DNA of 64,000 nt from Bradyrhizobiaceae bacterium (GTDB taxonomy: Bacteria; Pseudomonadota; Alphaproteobacteria; Rhizobiales; Xanthobacteraceae): positions 25,733 to 89,732 of the forward strand of contig RXJJ01000009.1 in the NCBI GenBank assembly GCA_003963145.1, given 5' to 3'. Both the position numbers and the translations under genes were made by a program. The notes under the pieces were generated by a model. It was not told where the DNA came from. It was given only the letters and a program-made list of their open reading frames with translations, and did no database searches. Positions 13,393 through 23,142 of the stretch are shown here, piece after piece (position 1 is the stretch's first letter; the number at the start of each line of letters is the position of its first letter).

Positions 13393-14310
13393 TCAGGCGA
13401 CCCCGATCCGCTTGATTTCCCATTGCAGTTCGATGCCGGAATTTTCCTTCACGCGCGCACGCACGGTCTCACCAAGCGTTTCGATGTCATGACCCGTCGC
13501 ATCGCCCGTGTTGATAAGAAAGTTGCAGTGCATTTCAGAGACCTGCGCACCGCCAACTCGGAAGCCGCGCATTCCCGCAGCATCGATCAGTTTCCATGCG
13601 CTATGACCGGGCGGATTTTTGAACGTCGATCCGCCGGTCTTTTCGCGAATCGGCTGCGCCGTCTCGCGATGATTCTGCACCTCGACCATTCGCGCACGGA
13701 TTTTTTCAGGATCGGTGGTTTTTCCGCGAAACAGCGCCGAGGTAAACACGATCGACGGATCGACGCCGGAGTTGCGATAGACGAATTTCATCTCGGCGTT
13801 TGAAAATGTCACACGCTCGCCGCTGCGTGTCACGCCCGTCGCCTCGACCAGTACGTCCTTGGTCTCGCCGCCATTGGCGCCTGCATTCATGCGCAGCGCG
13901 CCACCGATCGAGCCGGGAATGCCGAAATAGAACTCCAGCCCGCCGATATTCGCCGCTGCAGCAGCTTCCGCGACGCGCTTGTCGAGCGCGGCCGTGCCCG
14001 CACGCACACTATCGCCATCCGCCTTGATTTCGCCGAAGCCGCGCGGCGACAGGCGAATGATCACGCCCTCGACACCGCCGTCGCGCACAATCAGATTGGA
14101 GCCGACGCCGACAGTATAAACCGCAACGTCGGCTGGCAGACGTTTTAGGAAATAAACCAAGTCATCTTCATCGGCGGGCGTGAACAGAATTTGCGCGACG
14201 CCGCCGACACGAAACCATGTCAAAGGCGCGAGCGGCTCGTTCGCGAGCAGGCGTCCGCGCAACTCAGGCATCGCGGATTTCAGATTGGCGCTGATGTCGG
14301 GAAAAGCCAC
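13393..14310 (-). CDS. murB: UDP-N-acetylenolpyruvoylglucosamine reductase MurB
   Basis: FAD enzyme that reduces UDP-GlcNAc-enolpyruvate to UDP-MurNAc with NADPH. Visible motifs are the FAD-binding [14 protein letters not shown] and [20 protein letters not shown], and the catalytic serine region [11 protein letters not shown] chose the GTG at 14310 ([10 protein letters not shown]), 5 bases after the murC stop with GGGATAA upstream, giving 305 residues; the track's ATG at 14385 would overlap murC by 70 bases. An ATG 13 codons further in is the other option. The gene is convergent with the DUF4239 gene. Confidence 0.94.
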   Translation of the reverse strand: MAFPDISANLKSAMPELRGRLLANEPLAPLTWFRVGGVAQILFTPADEDDLVYFLKRLPADVAVYTVGVGSNLIVRDGGVEGVIIRLSPRGFGEIKADGDSVRAGTAALDKRVAEAAAAANIGGLEFYFGIPGSIGGALRMNAGANGGETKDVLVEATGVTRSGERVTFSNAEMKFVYRNSGVDPSIVFTSALFRGKTTDPEKIRARMVEVQNHRETAQPIREKTGGSTFKNPPGHSAWKLIDAAGMRGFRVGGAQVSEMHCNFLINTGDATGHDIETLGETVRARVKENSGIELQWEIKRIGVA

Positions 14311-14315
14311 GGCGT

Positions 14316-15719
14316 TTATCCCAAAGCCTTCAACTCGCCCGGCAAGGCGTAGGCCCATTGCGTGATATTGCCCGCGCCGAGGCACACGACAAAATCGTCA
14401 GGCTTGGCAACGCTTTTGATGAGCGGTGCGAGACTGGCGGCGCCGGGAAGCGGGATTACTTCGCGATGGCCGTGCGCGCGCAGGCCCAGCACGAAGGCAT
14501 CGCGGTCAACGCCGGGGATCGGTGCCTCGCCCGCTGCATAGACATCAGCGACGATCACGGCATCGGCGTCGTTGAAGCAGGTGCAGAATTCCTCGAACAA
14601 CGACTGCAGGCGGGTGTAGCGGTGCGGCTGCACCACGGCAATGACACGGCCTTTCGCGGTGTCGCGCGCGGCCTTGAGCACTGCGGCGATCTCCACCGGA
14701 TGATGACCGTAATCGTCGATAATGGTGACGCCGTTCCATTCGCCGGTCTTGGTGAAGCGGCGCTTAACGCCGCCGAAATCCGCGATGGCCTTGCGGATCG
14801 CATCGTCTGAAATGCCGATCTCGTGCGCCACCGCGATGGCAGCCGTGGCATTCAGCGCGTTGTGACGGCCCGGCATCGGCAGAACGAGATTCGCGATTTC
14901 GTGGGCGGCGCCGGTGCTGCGATTGCGGAATTCGACCTTGAATTTCGAACCTCCGGTGAACGGTTCAAGATCGGCGAGCCGCGCATCGGCCTGCGGGTTC
15001 TCGCCATAGGTGATGATTCGGCGATCCTCGATCTTGCCGACCAGCGCCTGCACCACCGGATGATCGGTGCACATCACCGCGAAGCCGTAAAACGGCACGC
15101 CTTCGACAAAACTGCGAAACGCGTCCTGCACCGCTTCGAAGGTCTTGAAATGATCGAGGTGCTCGGGATCGACATTGGTGACGATGGCGACGTCAGCCGG
15201 CAATTTCAGAAACGTGCCGTCGCTCTCGTCGGCTTCGACCACCATCCAGTCGCCCGCGCCGAGCCGCGCGTTGGTGCCATAGGCATTGATGATGCCGCCA
15301 TTGATGACGGTGGGATCGAGGTTGCCGGCATCGAGCAAAGTAGCCACCATCGACGTCGTCGTGGTCTTCCCGTGGGTACCGGCGATCGCAATGCAGCTTT
15401 TCAGCCGCATCAGTTCGGCGAGCATTTCGGCGCGGCGCACCACTGGAATGCGCAGGCCTCGTGCCGCGATCAGTTCCGGATTGTCGCGCTTGATCGCGGT
15501 CGACACCACAAGCACATCAGCGCCGGTGACGTTGTCCGCGCTGTGCCCGACAACGACCTTGATGCCCTTGTCGCGCAGGCGTGCGACGTTGGCATTTTCC
15601 GAAGCATCGGAGCCCTGCACCGTATAGCCGAGATTGCACAGCACTTCGGCGATGCCGCTCATGCCGATGCCGCCGATACCGACGAAGTGAATGGGGCCGA
15701 TTTCGCGCGGCAGTCTCAT
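14316..15719 (-). CDS. murC: UDP-N-acetylmuramate--L-alanine ligase MurC
   Basis: Cytoplasmic ATP-dependent ligase that adds the first amino acid, L-Ala, to UDP-MurNAc. The 467-residue protein shows the N-terminal UDP-binding loop [15 protein letters not shown], the ATP P-loop [11 protein letters not shown], and the C-terminal domain with [10 protein letters not shown] typical of MurC. A purine-rich AGAGAGA sequence lies before the ATG. It is followed closely by murB. Upstream, the usual neighbour murG is displaced by a secreted hydrolase gene, so murC probably needs a promoter in the 175-base gap ahead of it. Confidence 0.97.
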   Translation of the reverse strand: MRLPREIGPIHFVGIGGIGMSGIAEVLCNLGYTVQGSDASENANVARLRDKGIKVVVGHSADNVTGADVLVVSTAIKRDNPELIAARGLRIPVVRRAEMLAELMRLKSCIAIAGTHGKTTTTSMVATLLDAGNLDPTVINGGIINAYGTNARLGAGDWMVVEADESDGTFLKLPADVAIVTNVDPEHLDHFKTFEAVQDAFRSFVEGVPFYGFAVMCTDHPVVQALVGKIEDRRIITYGENPQADARLADLEPFTGGSKFKVEFRNRSTGAAHEIANLVLPMPGRHNALNATAAIAVAHEIGISDDAIRKAIADFGGVKRRFTKTGEWNGVTIIDDYGHHPVEIAAVLKAARDTAKGRVIAVVQPHRYTRLQSLFEEFCTCFNDADAVIVADVYAAGEAPIPGVDRDAFVLGLRAHGHREVIPLPGAASLAPLIKSVAKPDDFVVCLGAGNITQWAYALPGELKALG

Positions 15720-15786
15720 CAGGCTCTCTCTGGTCTGGCCCGGTCAAAACCGGACGAATCTCCCTCTCTTCTGACAAGACACGGTG

Positions 15787-15803
15787 GCCGGGACAAGCCC
15801 GGC
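15787..15803. repeat. Small palindromic intergenic element
   Basis: The sequence GCCGGGACAAGCCCGGC forms a 6-bp perfect hairpin within a longer motif (GGTGGCCGGGACAAGCCCGGCATGACGG) that resembles dispersed intergenic repeats common in Bradyrhizobium-type genomes. Only one copy is evident in this window. The dispersed-repeat identity is from memory of such genomes, not from a search. Confidence 0.4.
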
Positions 15804-15850
15804 ATGACGGAAAATGGAGCTTCACGGCGGTCCCGATCTGATGGCGACCA

Positions 15851-15881
15851 AGGTCCGGACACCCCAAGGACGCCCGGACCT
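15851..15881 (-). terminator. Hairpin after the secreted hydrolase gene
   Basis: An 8-bp perfect inverted repeat, AGGTCCGG and CCGGACCT, with a 15-base loop lies 14 bases past the stop of the hydrolase gene. It lacks a T run on the minus strand, so it may be a weak or factor-assisted terminator or only an mRNA end hairpin. Confidence 0.35.
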
Positions 15882-15894
15882 ATTATAGGGCAAA

Positions 15895-16677
15895 TCAGTA
15901 GAGCGCCTTGCGACCGGCCGCCTCAAGGATCAGGCTGGCGATTTCCCTGGGGTGAGACACCATGGCCAGGTGGCCGGCATCAACTTCAATGGTCTTGGCA
16001 TTCATGCGCTTGGCGAGAAAACGTTCCAGACCCGGATCAATCGTCTTGTCTTGCTTGGCCACTGCATAGAACGTCGGCTTGGTGTGCCACGCCGCAACCG
16101 TTGTCCGGTCAGCAAAGATCGAAGCTGCTGTATCGCCCTGCACCGCATAAAGCACCTTGGCCTGCTTTTCCGGTACGCCGTTGGCAAAATATTTCAGGAA
16201 CGCATCTTCCGACACGCGCGTGTAACCATCAAAATTCTGGACGCCGGCGCGAACCGGACCCGTTGGGAACTTTTTTGACAGCTCAACGAAATCCTCGTCG
16301 GCATCCGGTGCGCGCGCAGCGATATAGACCAGCGCGCTGATCTTGGGATCGCCACCGACCTGATTGACAACAGTCCCACTCCAGGAGTGTCCGACAAGCA
16401 CCGTCGGGCCGTCCTGCCGATCAATGACCCGCTGCGCCGCCTCGGCCGAATCCTTCAGCGAGCTGAGTGGATTTTGAACTGCCGTCACGTTGAGACCGGC
16501 TTTCTGCAAATAAGGGATAACTTCTGCCCAGCTCGAACCATCTGCCCATGCGCCATGCACAAGCACAACGTTCTTTGCCTGCACCGGCGTCGTTGTTTGT
16601 GCGTCGGCGCTGGCACCAGTGAAAATGGCTGCAAGCAACGTTGCTGTGGCAACCATAATCGTTCGATAGCTTTTCAT
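15895..16677 (-). CDS. Secreted alpha/beta hydrolase
   Basis: Predicted periplasmic serine hydrolase of unknown substrate. From the ATG at 16677, which has GAGGAC upstream, the protein is 260 residues with a signal peptide (cleavage near ASADAQ). The alpha/beta hydrolase features are the oxyanion region VLVHGAWADGSSW, the nucleophile elbow GHSWSG and the late histidine in DAGHLAMVSHP. It resembles the small esterases of the MhpC/methylesterase type. It sits between murG and murC on the same strand, with 177 and 175 bases on either side, so it looks like a separate unit inserted in the cluster, not a cell wall synthesis gene. Confidence 0.85.
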   Translation of the reverse strand: MKSYRTIMVATATLLAAIFTGASADAQTTTPVQAKNVVLVHGAWADGSSWAEVIPYLQKAGLNVTAVQNPLSSLKDSAEAAQRVIDRQDGPTVLVGHSWSGTVVNQVGGDPKISALVYIAARAPDADEDFVELSKKFPTGPVRAGVQNFDGYTRVSEDAFLKYFANGVPEKQAKVLYAVQGDTAASIFADRTTVAAWHTKPTFYAVAKQDKTIDPGLERFLAKRMNAKTIEVDAGHLAMVSHPREIASLILEAAGRKALY

Positions 16678-16854
16678 GATTAAATGTCCTCGGGTTTGGT
16701 GAGGCGATTGCCTCGTACAAACACAAGTTCGATTCACAACGCGCGCGCGTTACGCGCACGCAAATGAGGTACGATCACAACATTGTTCCCGGAAAAAGAG
16801 CCTCGAGCCGACTTGGCCGGGAATAGTCTGAAGTCATCCAAGGGCGATCCGGGA

Positions 16855-17979
16855 TCAGATATGAGCAATGCTGGCGACCAGATCGGCCAGCCGCTCGGCC
16901 GCATCGAGGCGGCCCGCGCCGCGTGCGCTATTGGCCATTGCGGCAAGACGCGATGGCTCGGCGGCGAGCGCGGAAATTTCCGCAGCGAGGCGGTCCGGCG
17001 TGAAGTCACTCTGCGGAATCCGAATCGCTCCGCCCGCATCGGACAACACGCCGGCATTGGCGAACTGGTCCTGGTCGATGGCGCCGGGCAGCGGCACGAG
17101 AATTGACGGCCGCCCGATGGCGGCGAGTTCGGCCACCGTGCCCGCCCCCGAACGCGAAATGACAAGGTGGCTCGATGCAAGGCGCGCCAGAAGATCGCTG
17201 AAGAACGGCGCCAGTTCGGCATCGATCTTCAGCCTGCCGTAGACGTTGCGCACCCGGGCCATGTCTTCGTCCCGCACCTGCTGGGTGAGTTTCAGCCTGT
17301 TCCACAACGCCGGCTCAAGGCGCTCTATGGCGGGTGGTACGATGTCGGCCATCACGCGCGCGCCCTGACTGCCGCCGACGACGAGAAGTTTCAGCGGACC
17401 CGCCGGGTCCGGAGCGGCATAAGCCACCGCCGCCGCATCGAGAATCGCGGGCCGCATCGGCGTTCCGGTCACGGTGGCTTTTCCGGCAAGCGCAGGATCG
17501 CGATCGAACACGCCGGGCAGCGAGGTCGCAATCGCATTGACGCGAGACGCCAGCAGGCGATTGGCACGGCCGAGCACCGCGTTGGAATCGTGAATGACGG
17601 TTGGAATGCCGAGCAGTTTCGCGGCGAACAACGGCGGCAATGTCGGATAGCCGCCGAAGCCTATCACCACGGCCGGCTTCAGACGCGACATCAACGCAAC
17701 CGAAGCCGCAACGCCGGCGGACAGCATGACGGCGGTTCGCGCCAGCGAGATCGGATCGCGGCCGCGGATGGTTTCGCTCGGCACCACGTCGAGCATGTCC
17801 TTGGCGAACAAACCCGTATAGCGGGCAGCCCGGCTGTCGGTGACAAGGCGCACGCGCATGCCGCGCTTTATCAGTTCGCTGCCAAGCGCCTCGGCGGGAA
17901 ACAAATGGCCGCCAGTGCCGCCGGCAGCCAGCAGCACCAGAGGAGCGGGTTCGTTGAGGGCGGATTTGCTGTCAGGCAA
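16855..17979 (-). CDS. murG: Lipid II synthase MurG (GT28 glycosyltransferase)
   Basis: Peripheral inner-membrane enzyme that transfers GlcNAc from UDP-GlcNAc to lipid I, making lipid II. The 374-residue product has the N-terminal glycine loop LAAGGTGGHLFPAEAL, the motif VIGFGGYPTLPP and the C-terminal UDP-GlcNAc site region ISRSGAGTVAELAAIGRPSILVPLP. The start is a TTG that overlaps the end of ftsW by 8 bases; no strong ribosome site is visible, so coupling to ftsW is likely. It ends 177 bases before the inserted hydrolase gene. Confidence 0.96.
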   Translation of the reverse strand: MPDSKSALNEPAPLVLLAAGGTGGHLFPAEALGSELIKRGMRVRLVTDSRAARYTGLFAKDMLDVVPSETIRGRDPISLARTAVMLSAGVAASVALMSRLKPAVVIGFGGYPTLPPLFAAKLLGIPTVIHDSNAVLGRANRLLASRVNAIATSLPGVFDRDPALAGKATVTGTPMRPAILDAAAVAYAAPDPAGPLKLLVVGGSQGARVMADIVPPAIERLEPALWNRLKLTQQVRDEDMARVRNVYGRLKIDAELAPFFSDLLARLASSHLVISRSGAGTVAELAAIGRPSILVPLPGAIDQDQFANAGVLSDAGGAIRIPQSDFTPDRLAAEISALAAEPSRLAAMANSARGAGRLDAAERLADLVASIAHI

Positions 17980-19123
17980 AGGCGCGCACGGCGTTGGATG
18001 CTCCGATCGATTCCATCTCGACGCGCGGGCGTTGCCGCGTCAAAGCCAGCAGCATGCCGATGCCGTAGGCGAGCGACACCATCGACGAGCCGCCATAGGA
18101 AATGAACGGAAGAGTCATACCCTTCGCCGGAATCAGATGCAAATTCACCGAAATATTGATCGCCGCCTGTGTGCCGAACATGATGGCCAGTCCGGCGATG
18201 GCGAAGCGCGAGAACAGGTCTTCGGTCGCATAGGCGCGCGCCAGCGAGCGCAACACAATGAAGGCGAATAATGCGAGAAGCGCGAGGCAAAGAATGATGC
18301 CGAATTCTTCCGCAGCCACGGCATAAACAAAATCGGTATGACTGTCCGGCAACAGGCGCTTTACGGTGCCCTCGCCCGGCCCCTGCCCGAACCAGCCGCC
18401 GCGCATGAAGGAATCCATCGCCAGATCGACCTGAAAGGTGTCGCCGGACGCGGGGTCCATAAACCTTTTAATGCGCCCCGCGACATGCGGCACCAGAAGA
18501 TAGGCGCTGAACAATCCGACAGCGGAGACCCCGACCAGACCAAACACCCAGATCATCCGCATGCCCGCGATGAAGAACAGCGAGCCCCACACGGTGGCGA
18601 CCAGCATCGTCTGGCCGAAGTCAGGCTCCATCACCAGAAGCGACACCAGCATGATCAGCAGGATCAGCGCCATGGATGTCGCCGGCATTTCCGGACGGCG
18701 CGCGGATTCGGAAAACAGCCACGCCACCAGAACCACGAAGGCGGGCTTGGCGGCTTCCGAGGCCTGAATGTTGACCCCGAGAACCGTGATCCAGCGCCGC
18801 GCGCCCTTGACCTCCGGTCCGAACATCAGAGTCGCGACAATCAGGATGATGCTGATCGCGAATACGATCAGCGCACTGCGGCGAACGTGCTTGGGCGACA
18901 GAAACGATGTCGCGATCATCACGATGATCGACGGAATCAGGAAAAGAACGTGACGATTGAAGAAATGAAACGGATCAAGCCCGATACGCGCGGCGACCGG
19001 CGGACTCGCCGCAAGCGACAGGATGACGCCGGCCAAAATCAGGGCCATGATCGCCGCCAAAAGCAGGCGATCGATCGTCCACCACCATTCGCTCAAGGGC
19101 GTGCGTTGTTCGCGAGAAATCAT
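17972..19123 (-). CDS. ftsW: Septal peptidoglycan glycosyltransferase FtsW (SEDS)
   Basis: Polytopic SEDS-family polymerase that works with FtsI to build septal peptidoglycan. The 383-residue protein has about ten membrane helices, the extracellular GPGEGTVKRLLPDSHTDFV segment that is the SEDS signature, and the late FISYGGSSMV motif. An AGGGAC site precedes the ATG. It is 85 bases after murD and overlaps murG by 8 bases. Confidence 0.96.
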   Translation of the reverse strand: MISREQRTPLSEWWWTIDRLLLAAIMALILAGVILSLAASPPVAARIGLDPFHFFNRHVLFLIPSIIVMIATSFLSPKHVRRSALIVFAISIILIVATLMFGPEVKGARRWITVLGVNIQASEAAKPAFVVLVAWLFSESARRPEMPATSMALILLIMLVSLLVMEPDFGQTMLVATVWGSLFFIAGMRMIWVFGLVGVSAVGLFSAYLLVPHVAGRIKRFMDPASGDTFQVDLAMDSFMRGGWFGQGPGEGTVKRLLPDSHTDFVYAVAAEEFGIILCLALLALFAFIVLRSLARAYATEDLFSRFAIAGLAIMFGTQAAINISVNLHLIPAKGMTLPFISYGGSSMVSLAYGIGMLLALTRQRPRVEMESIGASNAVRAFA

Positions 19124-19208
19124 GAATCGTCCCTGGGCGAATATCAGCCCATTGGTCGCCCATCATGGTTGCCAGAGTGTTAATGCCAGGTGAATTTCCC
19201 GCGCCCTC

Positions 19209-20606
19209 TTACGCCACGGGCTTAATCCCGGGCAAGGCCTGCACAAGCTTGCGGAAATAATCGCCGCGCACCTCGAAATTCGGAAACTGGTCGAAGGACG
19301 CGCAGGCGGGCGAGAGCAAAACCACCGCATTTTGAAGGTTTGAGGCCTCGGCATCGCTGGCGGCGTGCGGCACCGCCTCATCGAGCGTGCCGCTGATCTC
19401 GTGTGCCACGCCGCCGAGCGTCGCTGCAAACTCCTTCGCTGCCTCACCGATCAGATACGCCTTGCGGATACGGGGAAAGAATTCGCGCAGCGATTCGATG
19501 CCGCCGCTCTTCGGCTTGCCACCGGCAATCCAGAAAATATCGCCGAAGGACGATAATGCCCGCGCCGCCGCATCCGCGTTGGTGCCTTTCGAGTCGTTGA
19601 CGAACAGGACGTTGCCCTTCACGCCGATCTGCTCCATGCGGTGGGCAAGCCCGGGAAAGCTGCGAAGCCCCTTTTGCATGACATCGAACGGAACACCGAG
19701 CGCCAGCGCCGCGCTCGCGGCGCAGGCGGCGTTCTGTGCGTTGTGACGTCCGCGCAGCGAGCCGATGCCATGAAGATCGGCGATCAACGCCGTTTCATTC
19801 GCCGCACTCCGGAAAAGTTTCTCGCCCTCGAGCCAGACGCCGTTTTCAAGCTTGCGTTGAACCGAAATGCGAACGGTATGAATACCCGCGTGATCGGCGC
19901 GGTCGGCGGTCGCGGCGCTGAAGGGATCGTCCACGCCAACGATGGCCGTGCCTCCGCGCTGCACGCCCATCACGAGACGCTCCTTCACCGCGGCGTAATG
20001 CTCGATGCTGCCGTGCCGGTCGATGTGATCCTCGGTGACATTCAGCAGAATACCGACGCTCGGGTGCAACGATGGCGTCAGATCGATCTGATAGGACGAC
20101 ATCTCGATCACATGCACACGACCGAGCGCCGGCGGATCGAGCGACAGGATCGCGGTTCCGATATTGCCGCCCATCTGGGTATCGAAACCGGCTTCGCGCA
20201 TCAGATGCGCGATCAGGGCGGTCGTGGTCGATTTACCGTTGGTGCCGGTGATTGCGACAAAGGGCGCACTCGGCGCGACGCGCCGCCGCTCGCGGCAGAA
20301 TAGTTCGATGTCGCCGATGACTTCGACACCGGCGGCCCTCGCCATCTCCACCGTCCAGTGCGGTTTCGGATGAGTCAGCGGCACGCCCGGCGTCAGCACC
20401 AGCGCCGAAAAATGACTCCACGATACCGTGCGAAGATCGGCGGTGGTGAATCCGGCGCGCGCGGCCGCGGCAAGCTTGTCGGCGCTGTCATCGCTCGCGA
20501 TGACGTCCACACCGCCCGCCCTCAGCGCATCGCAGCTCGCAAGTCCCGATCCGCCAAGGCCGAAGACAGCAACGGTTTTGCCAGCGAAACTGGTGACCGG
20601 GATCAC
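19209..20606 (-). CDS. murD: UDP-N-acetylmuramoyl-L-alanine--D-glutamate ligase MurD
   Basis: Adds D-glutamate to UDP-MurNAc-L-Ala in the cytoplasm. The 465-residue protein has the nucleotide-sugar loop [14 protein letters not shown], the ATP P-loop [13 protein letters not shown] and the C-terminal Mur ligase domain around [16 protein letters not shown], including the conserved NDSKgTN stretch of MurD. The start is a GTG lying 4 bases after the mraY stop. Confidence 0.97.
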   Translation of the reverse strand: MIPVTSFAGKTVAVFGLGGSGLASCDALRAGGVDVIASDDSADKLAAAARAGFTTADLRTVSWSHFSALVLTPGVPLTHPKPHWTVEMARAAGVEVIGDIELFCRERRRVAPSAPFVAITGTNGKSTTTALIAHLMREAGFDTQMGGNIGTAILSLDPPALGRVHVIEMSSYQIDLTPSLHPSVGILLNVTEDHIDRHGSIEHYAAVKERLVMGVQRGGTAIVGVDDPFSAATADRADHAGIHTVRISVQRKLENGVWLEGEKLFRSAANETALIADLHGIGSLRGRHNAQNAACAASAALALGVPFDVMQKGLRSFPGLAHRMEQIGVKGNVLFVNDSKGTNADAAARALSSFGDIFWIAGGKPKSGGIESLREFFPRIRKAYLIGEAAKEFAATLGGVAHEISGTLDEAVPHAASDAEASNLQNAVVLLSPACASFDQFPNFEVRGDYFRKLVQALPGIKPVA

Positions 20607-20610
20607 GCTC

Positions 20611-21696
20611 TCACCGCAACTTCAGCGTGGACAGGCCGGCCAGCGCCAGCATCACCGAGATGATCCAGAACCGGATCACGATCTGCGGTTCGGTCCAGCC
20701 GAGCTGCTCGAAATGATGATGGATCGGCGCCATCTTGAAAATGCGTTTCCCGGTGAGCTTGAAGGATGCCACCTGCACGATCACCGAGACCGCTTCCAGC
20801 ACGAACAGGCCGCCGATCACCGCCAGCACGATCTCGTGCTTGGTCGCGACCGCGATCGCGCCGAGCATGCCGCCGAGCGCGAGCGAGCCGGTATCGCCCA
20901 TGAAGATCGAGGCAGGCGGCGCATTGAACCATAAAAAGCCAAGTCCCGCGCCGAGCACCGCGCCACACAGCACGGCGAGTTCGCCGGTGCCCGCGACATA
21001 GCGGATTTGCAGATATTCGGCGAACACCGCGTTGCCGACGAGATAGGCGATCATGCCGAAGCTCGCCGCCGCGATCATCACCGGAACGATGGCGAGACCG
21101 TCGAGGCCGTCGGTGAGATTCACCGCATTGCCGGCGCCGACCATGATGAAGGTGCCGAAAATAATGAAGAACCAGCCGAATTTGAGCGCGAAATCCTTGA
21201 AGAAGGGAATCGCCAGGATCGTCGTCGTGGTGTCGCGACCGACCCAGACGATGATCGTGCAGGCGATCAGCGCAATCACCGATTCGACCGCCAATCGCGT
21301 GCGCCCCGAAAACCCGGCATGGGTCTGCTTGGTGACCTTCAGATAGTCGTCATAGAAACCGACGAAGCCGAAACCGAGCGTGACGAACAGAACGACCCAC
21401 ACATAGGGATTGCGCAGATTGGCCCACAGCAAGGTCGCCACCAGAAGGCCAGACAGGATCATCAGGCCGCCCATCGTCGGCGTGCCTTTTTTGGTGACGA
21501 GATGGGTCGGCGGGCCGTCGGCGCGGATCGGCTGGCCCTTGCCCTGCGCGAGGCGCAGATGGTCGATGATCCACGGACCGAACATGAACACGAACAGCGC
21601 GCCGGTCAGCATCGCCCCGCCGGTGCGAAATGTGATGTATCGAAAAACATTGATGCCGGGAATCGTGCCGACCAAATCAGTGAGCCAGTAAAACAT
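20611..21696 (-). CDS. mraY: Phospho-N-acetylmuramoyl-pentapeptide transferase MraY
   Basis: Inner-membrane enzyme that transfers phospho-MurNAc-pentapeptide to undecaprenyl phosphate, making lipid I. The 361-residue protein has about ten helices and the family motifs [20 protein letters not shown] with the catalytic aspartates, [12 protein letters not shown] and the cytoplasmic PIHHHFE triple-histidine loop. It lies 9 bases after murF and 4 before murD. Confidence 0.97.
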   Translation of the reverse strand: MFYWLTDLVGTIPGINVFRYITFRTGGAMLTGALFVFMFGPWIIDHLRLAQGKGQPIRADGPPTHLVTKKGTPTMGGLMILSGLLVATLLWANLRNPYVWVVLFVTLGFGFVGFYDDYLKVTKQTHAGFSGRTRLAVESVIALIACTIIVWVGRDTTTTILAIPFFKDFALKFGWFFIIFGTFIMVGAGNAVNLTDGLDGLAIVPVMIAAASFGMIAYLVGNAVFAEYLQIRYVAGTGELAVLCGAVLGAGLGFLWFNAPPASIFMGDTGSLALGGMLGAIAVATKHEIVLAVIGGLFVLEAVSVIVQVASFKLTGKRIFKMAPIHHHFEQLGWTEPQIVIRFWIISVMLALAGLSTLKLR

Positions 21697-21705
21697 TCAA
21701 ACCGC

Positions 21706-23142
21706 CTATACCGTCAGATCGTCGAGTGGGGCTTTGGAGGGAAATCGCTTTTCGAGTGCCGTGACGATCAGTTTCATGCGCGAACCGAGAGACCCCTTGA
21801 CCATGATGGCGTCGCCCGGACCGATTGCGGAGATGACCTGCGGCTCCAGCGCCGCGGACGTGTCGGCATAGCCGCCCTTCTTCGCTGAAGGAAGGGCCTC
21901 CCACAAATAACGCATCAACGGACCACAGCAGAATACCGCATCGATCCTGTTGACTTCGATGGCCTTGCCCAGACCGCGGTGAAGCTCTCCGCCCGCCGCA
22001 CCCAGTTCCAGCATGTCGCCCAGCACCGCAATGCGCCGTCCCCGCGCGCCAAGTTCAGCCTGACCCAGTACATTGAGTGCGGCGGCCATCGAGGCGGGAT
22101 TGGCATTGTAGCTTTCGTCGATCAAAGTCGCGGTCCCGCTCTCGACTTCGAGAATTTGCCGCACGCCGCGACCGCTCGCCGGCTTGAAGCGCGTGAGCGC
22201 GAGCGCTGAGAGAGCAAGGTCCGCGCCGGCAAGCGACGCCGCAGCGAGCACGGCCAGCGAATTCACCGCAATGTGCCGGCCCGGCACGCCGATTTTGTAA
22301 GCAACATGCTGCCCGAGAATGTCAGCATGCACGGCCGAGTCGGCCGGCTGCAGGGCGACATCGATCAGGCGCGCATCCGCCTTGTCCGCCGCTCCAAATG
22401 AGACGATGCGAGAGATACCGGCCGCTTTGGCCTTGTCCCGAAGCCGGGCGAATTGCGAATTGTCGATATTGAGAATGGCCGTTCCGTCCGGTTCGACGCC
22501 GGTAAAAATCTCAGCCTTGGCATCCGCAATCGCCTCGATCCCGGAGAAGAACTCCAGATGCACCGGCTCGACCGTGGTGACGATGGCAATGTGCGGCCGC
22601 ACCATTTTCACCAGCGGCTCGATTTCGCCGGCATGGTTCATGCCGATTTCAAAGATCGCAAATTTCGCGCTGGCCGGGCAGCGCGCCAGCGACAGCGGCA
22701 CACCCCAATGATTGTTAAATGAGGCGGCCGAGGCGTGAGTTTCGCCTTGATCCTGCAGCACGCAGCGCAAAGCTTCCTTGGTCGATGTCTTGCCGACCGA
22801 GCCAGTCACCGCGATGATTTTTGCCTGCAAGCGCGCGCGCGAAGCGCGGGCAAGATCGACCAGACCGGCAAGAACATCAGGCACGATCAGCAGCGGCAGA
22901 TCGCCGGAAAACCGGTCGCGATGCTGTTCGTCGATCACCGCAACACCGCCGCCATTCTTTAATGCGGCCTCGACGAAATCGTGGCCGTCATGCACGTCGC
23001 CCTTGATCGCGAAATAAGCTTCTCCGGGCGCAATGGTGCGGCTGTCGATGGAGAGACCCGTGGCGATCTCAGGCAACGTCCCGCTGCGCGCGGCCCGCAT
23101 CGCATCCGCCACCGCACCGATGGTCCATAATGGTCCACTCAT
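21706..23142 (-). CDS. murF: UDP-MurNAc-tripeptide--D-Ala-D-Ala ligase MurF
   Basis: Adds the D-Ala-D-Ala made by Ddl to the UDP-MurNAc-tripeptide. The 478-residue protein shows an N-terminal substrate domain (SIDSRTIAPGEAYFAIKG), the P-loop VTGSVGKTSTKEAL, the EIGMNHAGEI motif characteristic of MurF and the C-terminal domain (DESYNANPASM). The ATG overlaps the murE stop by four bases, so MurE and MurF are translationally coupled. Confidence 0.97.
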   Translation of the reverse strand: MSGPLWTIGAVADAMRAARSGTLPEIATGLSIDSRTIAPGEAYFAIKGDVHDGHDFVEAALKNGGGVAVIDEQHRDRFSGDLPLLIVPDVLAGLVDLARASRARLQAKIIAVTGSVGKTSTKEALRCVLQDQGETHASAASFNNHWGVPLSLARCPASAKFAIFEIGMNHAGEIEPLVKMVRPHIAIVTTVEPVHLEFFSGIEAIADAKAEIFTGVEPDGTAILNIDNSQFARLRDKAKAAGISRIVSFGAADKADARLIDVALQPADSAVHADILGQHVAYKIGVPGRHIAVNSLAVLAAASLAGADLALSALALTRFKPASGRGVRQILEVESGTATLIDESYNANPASMAAALNVLGQAELGARGRRIAVLGDMLELGAAGGELHRGLGKAIEVNRIDAVFCCGPLMRYLWEALPSAKKGGYADTSAALEPQVISAIGPGDAIMVKGSLGSRMKLIVTALEKRFPSKAPLDDLTV

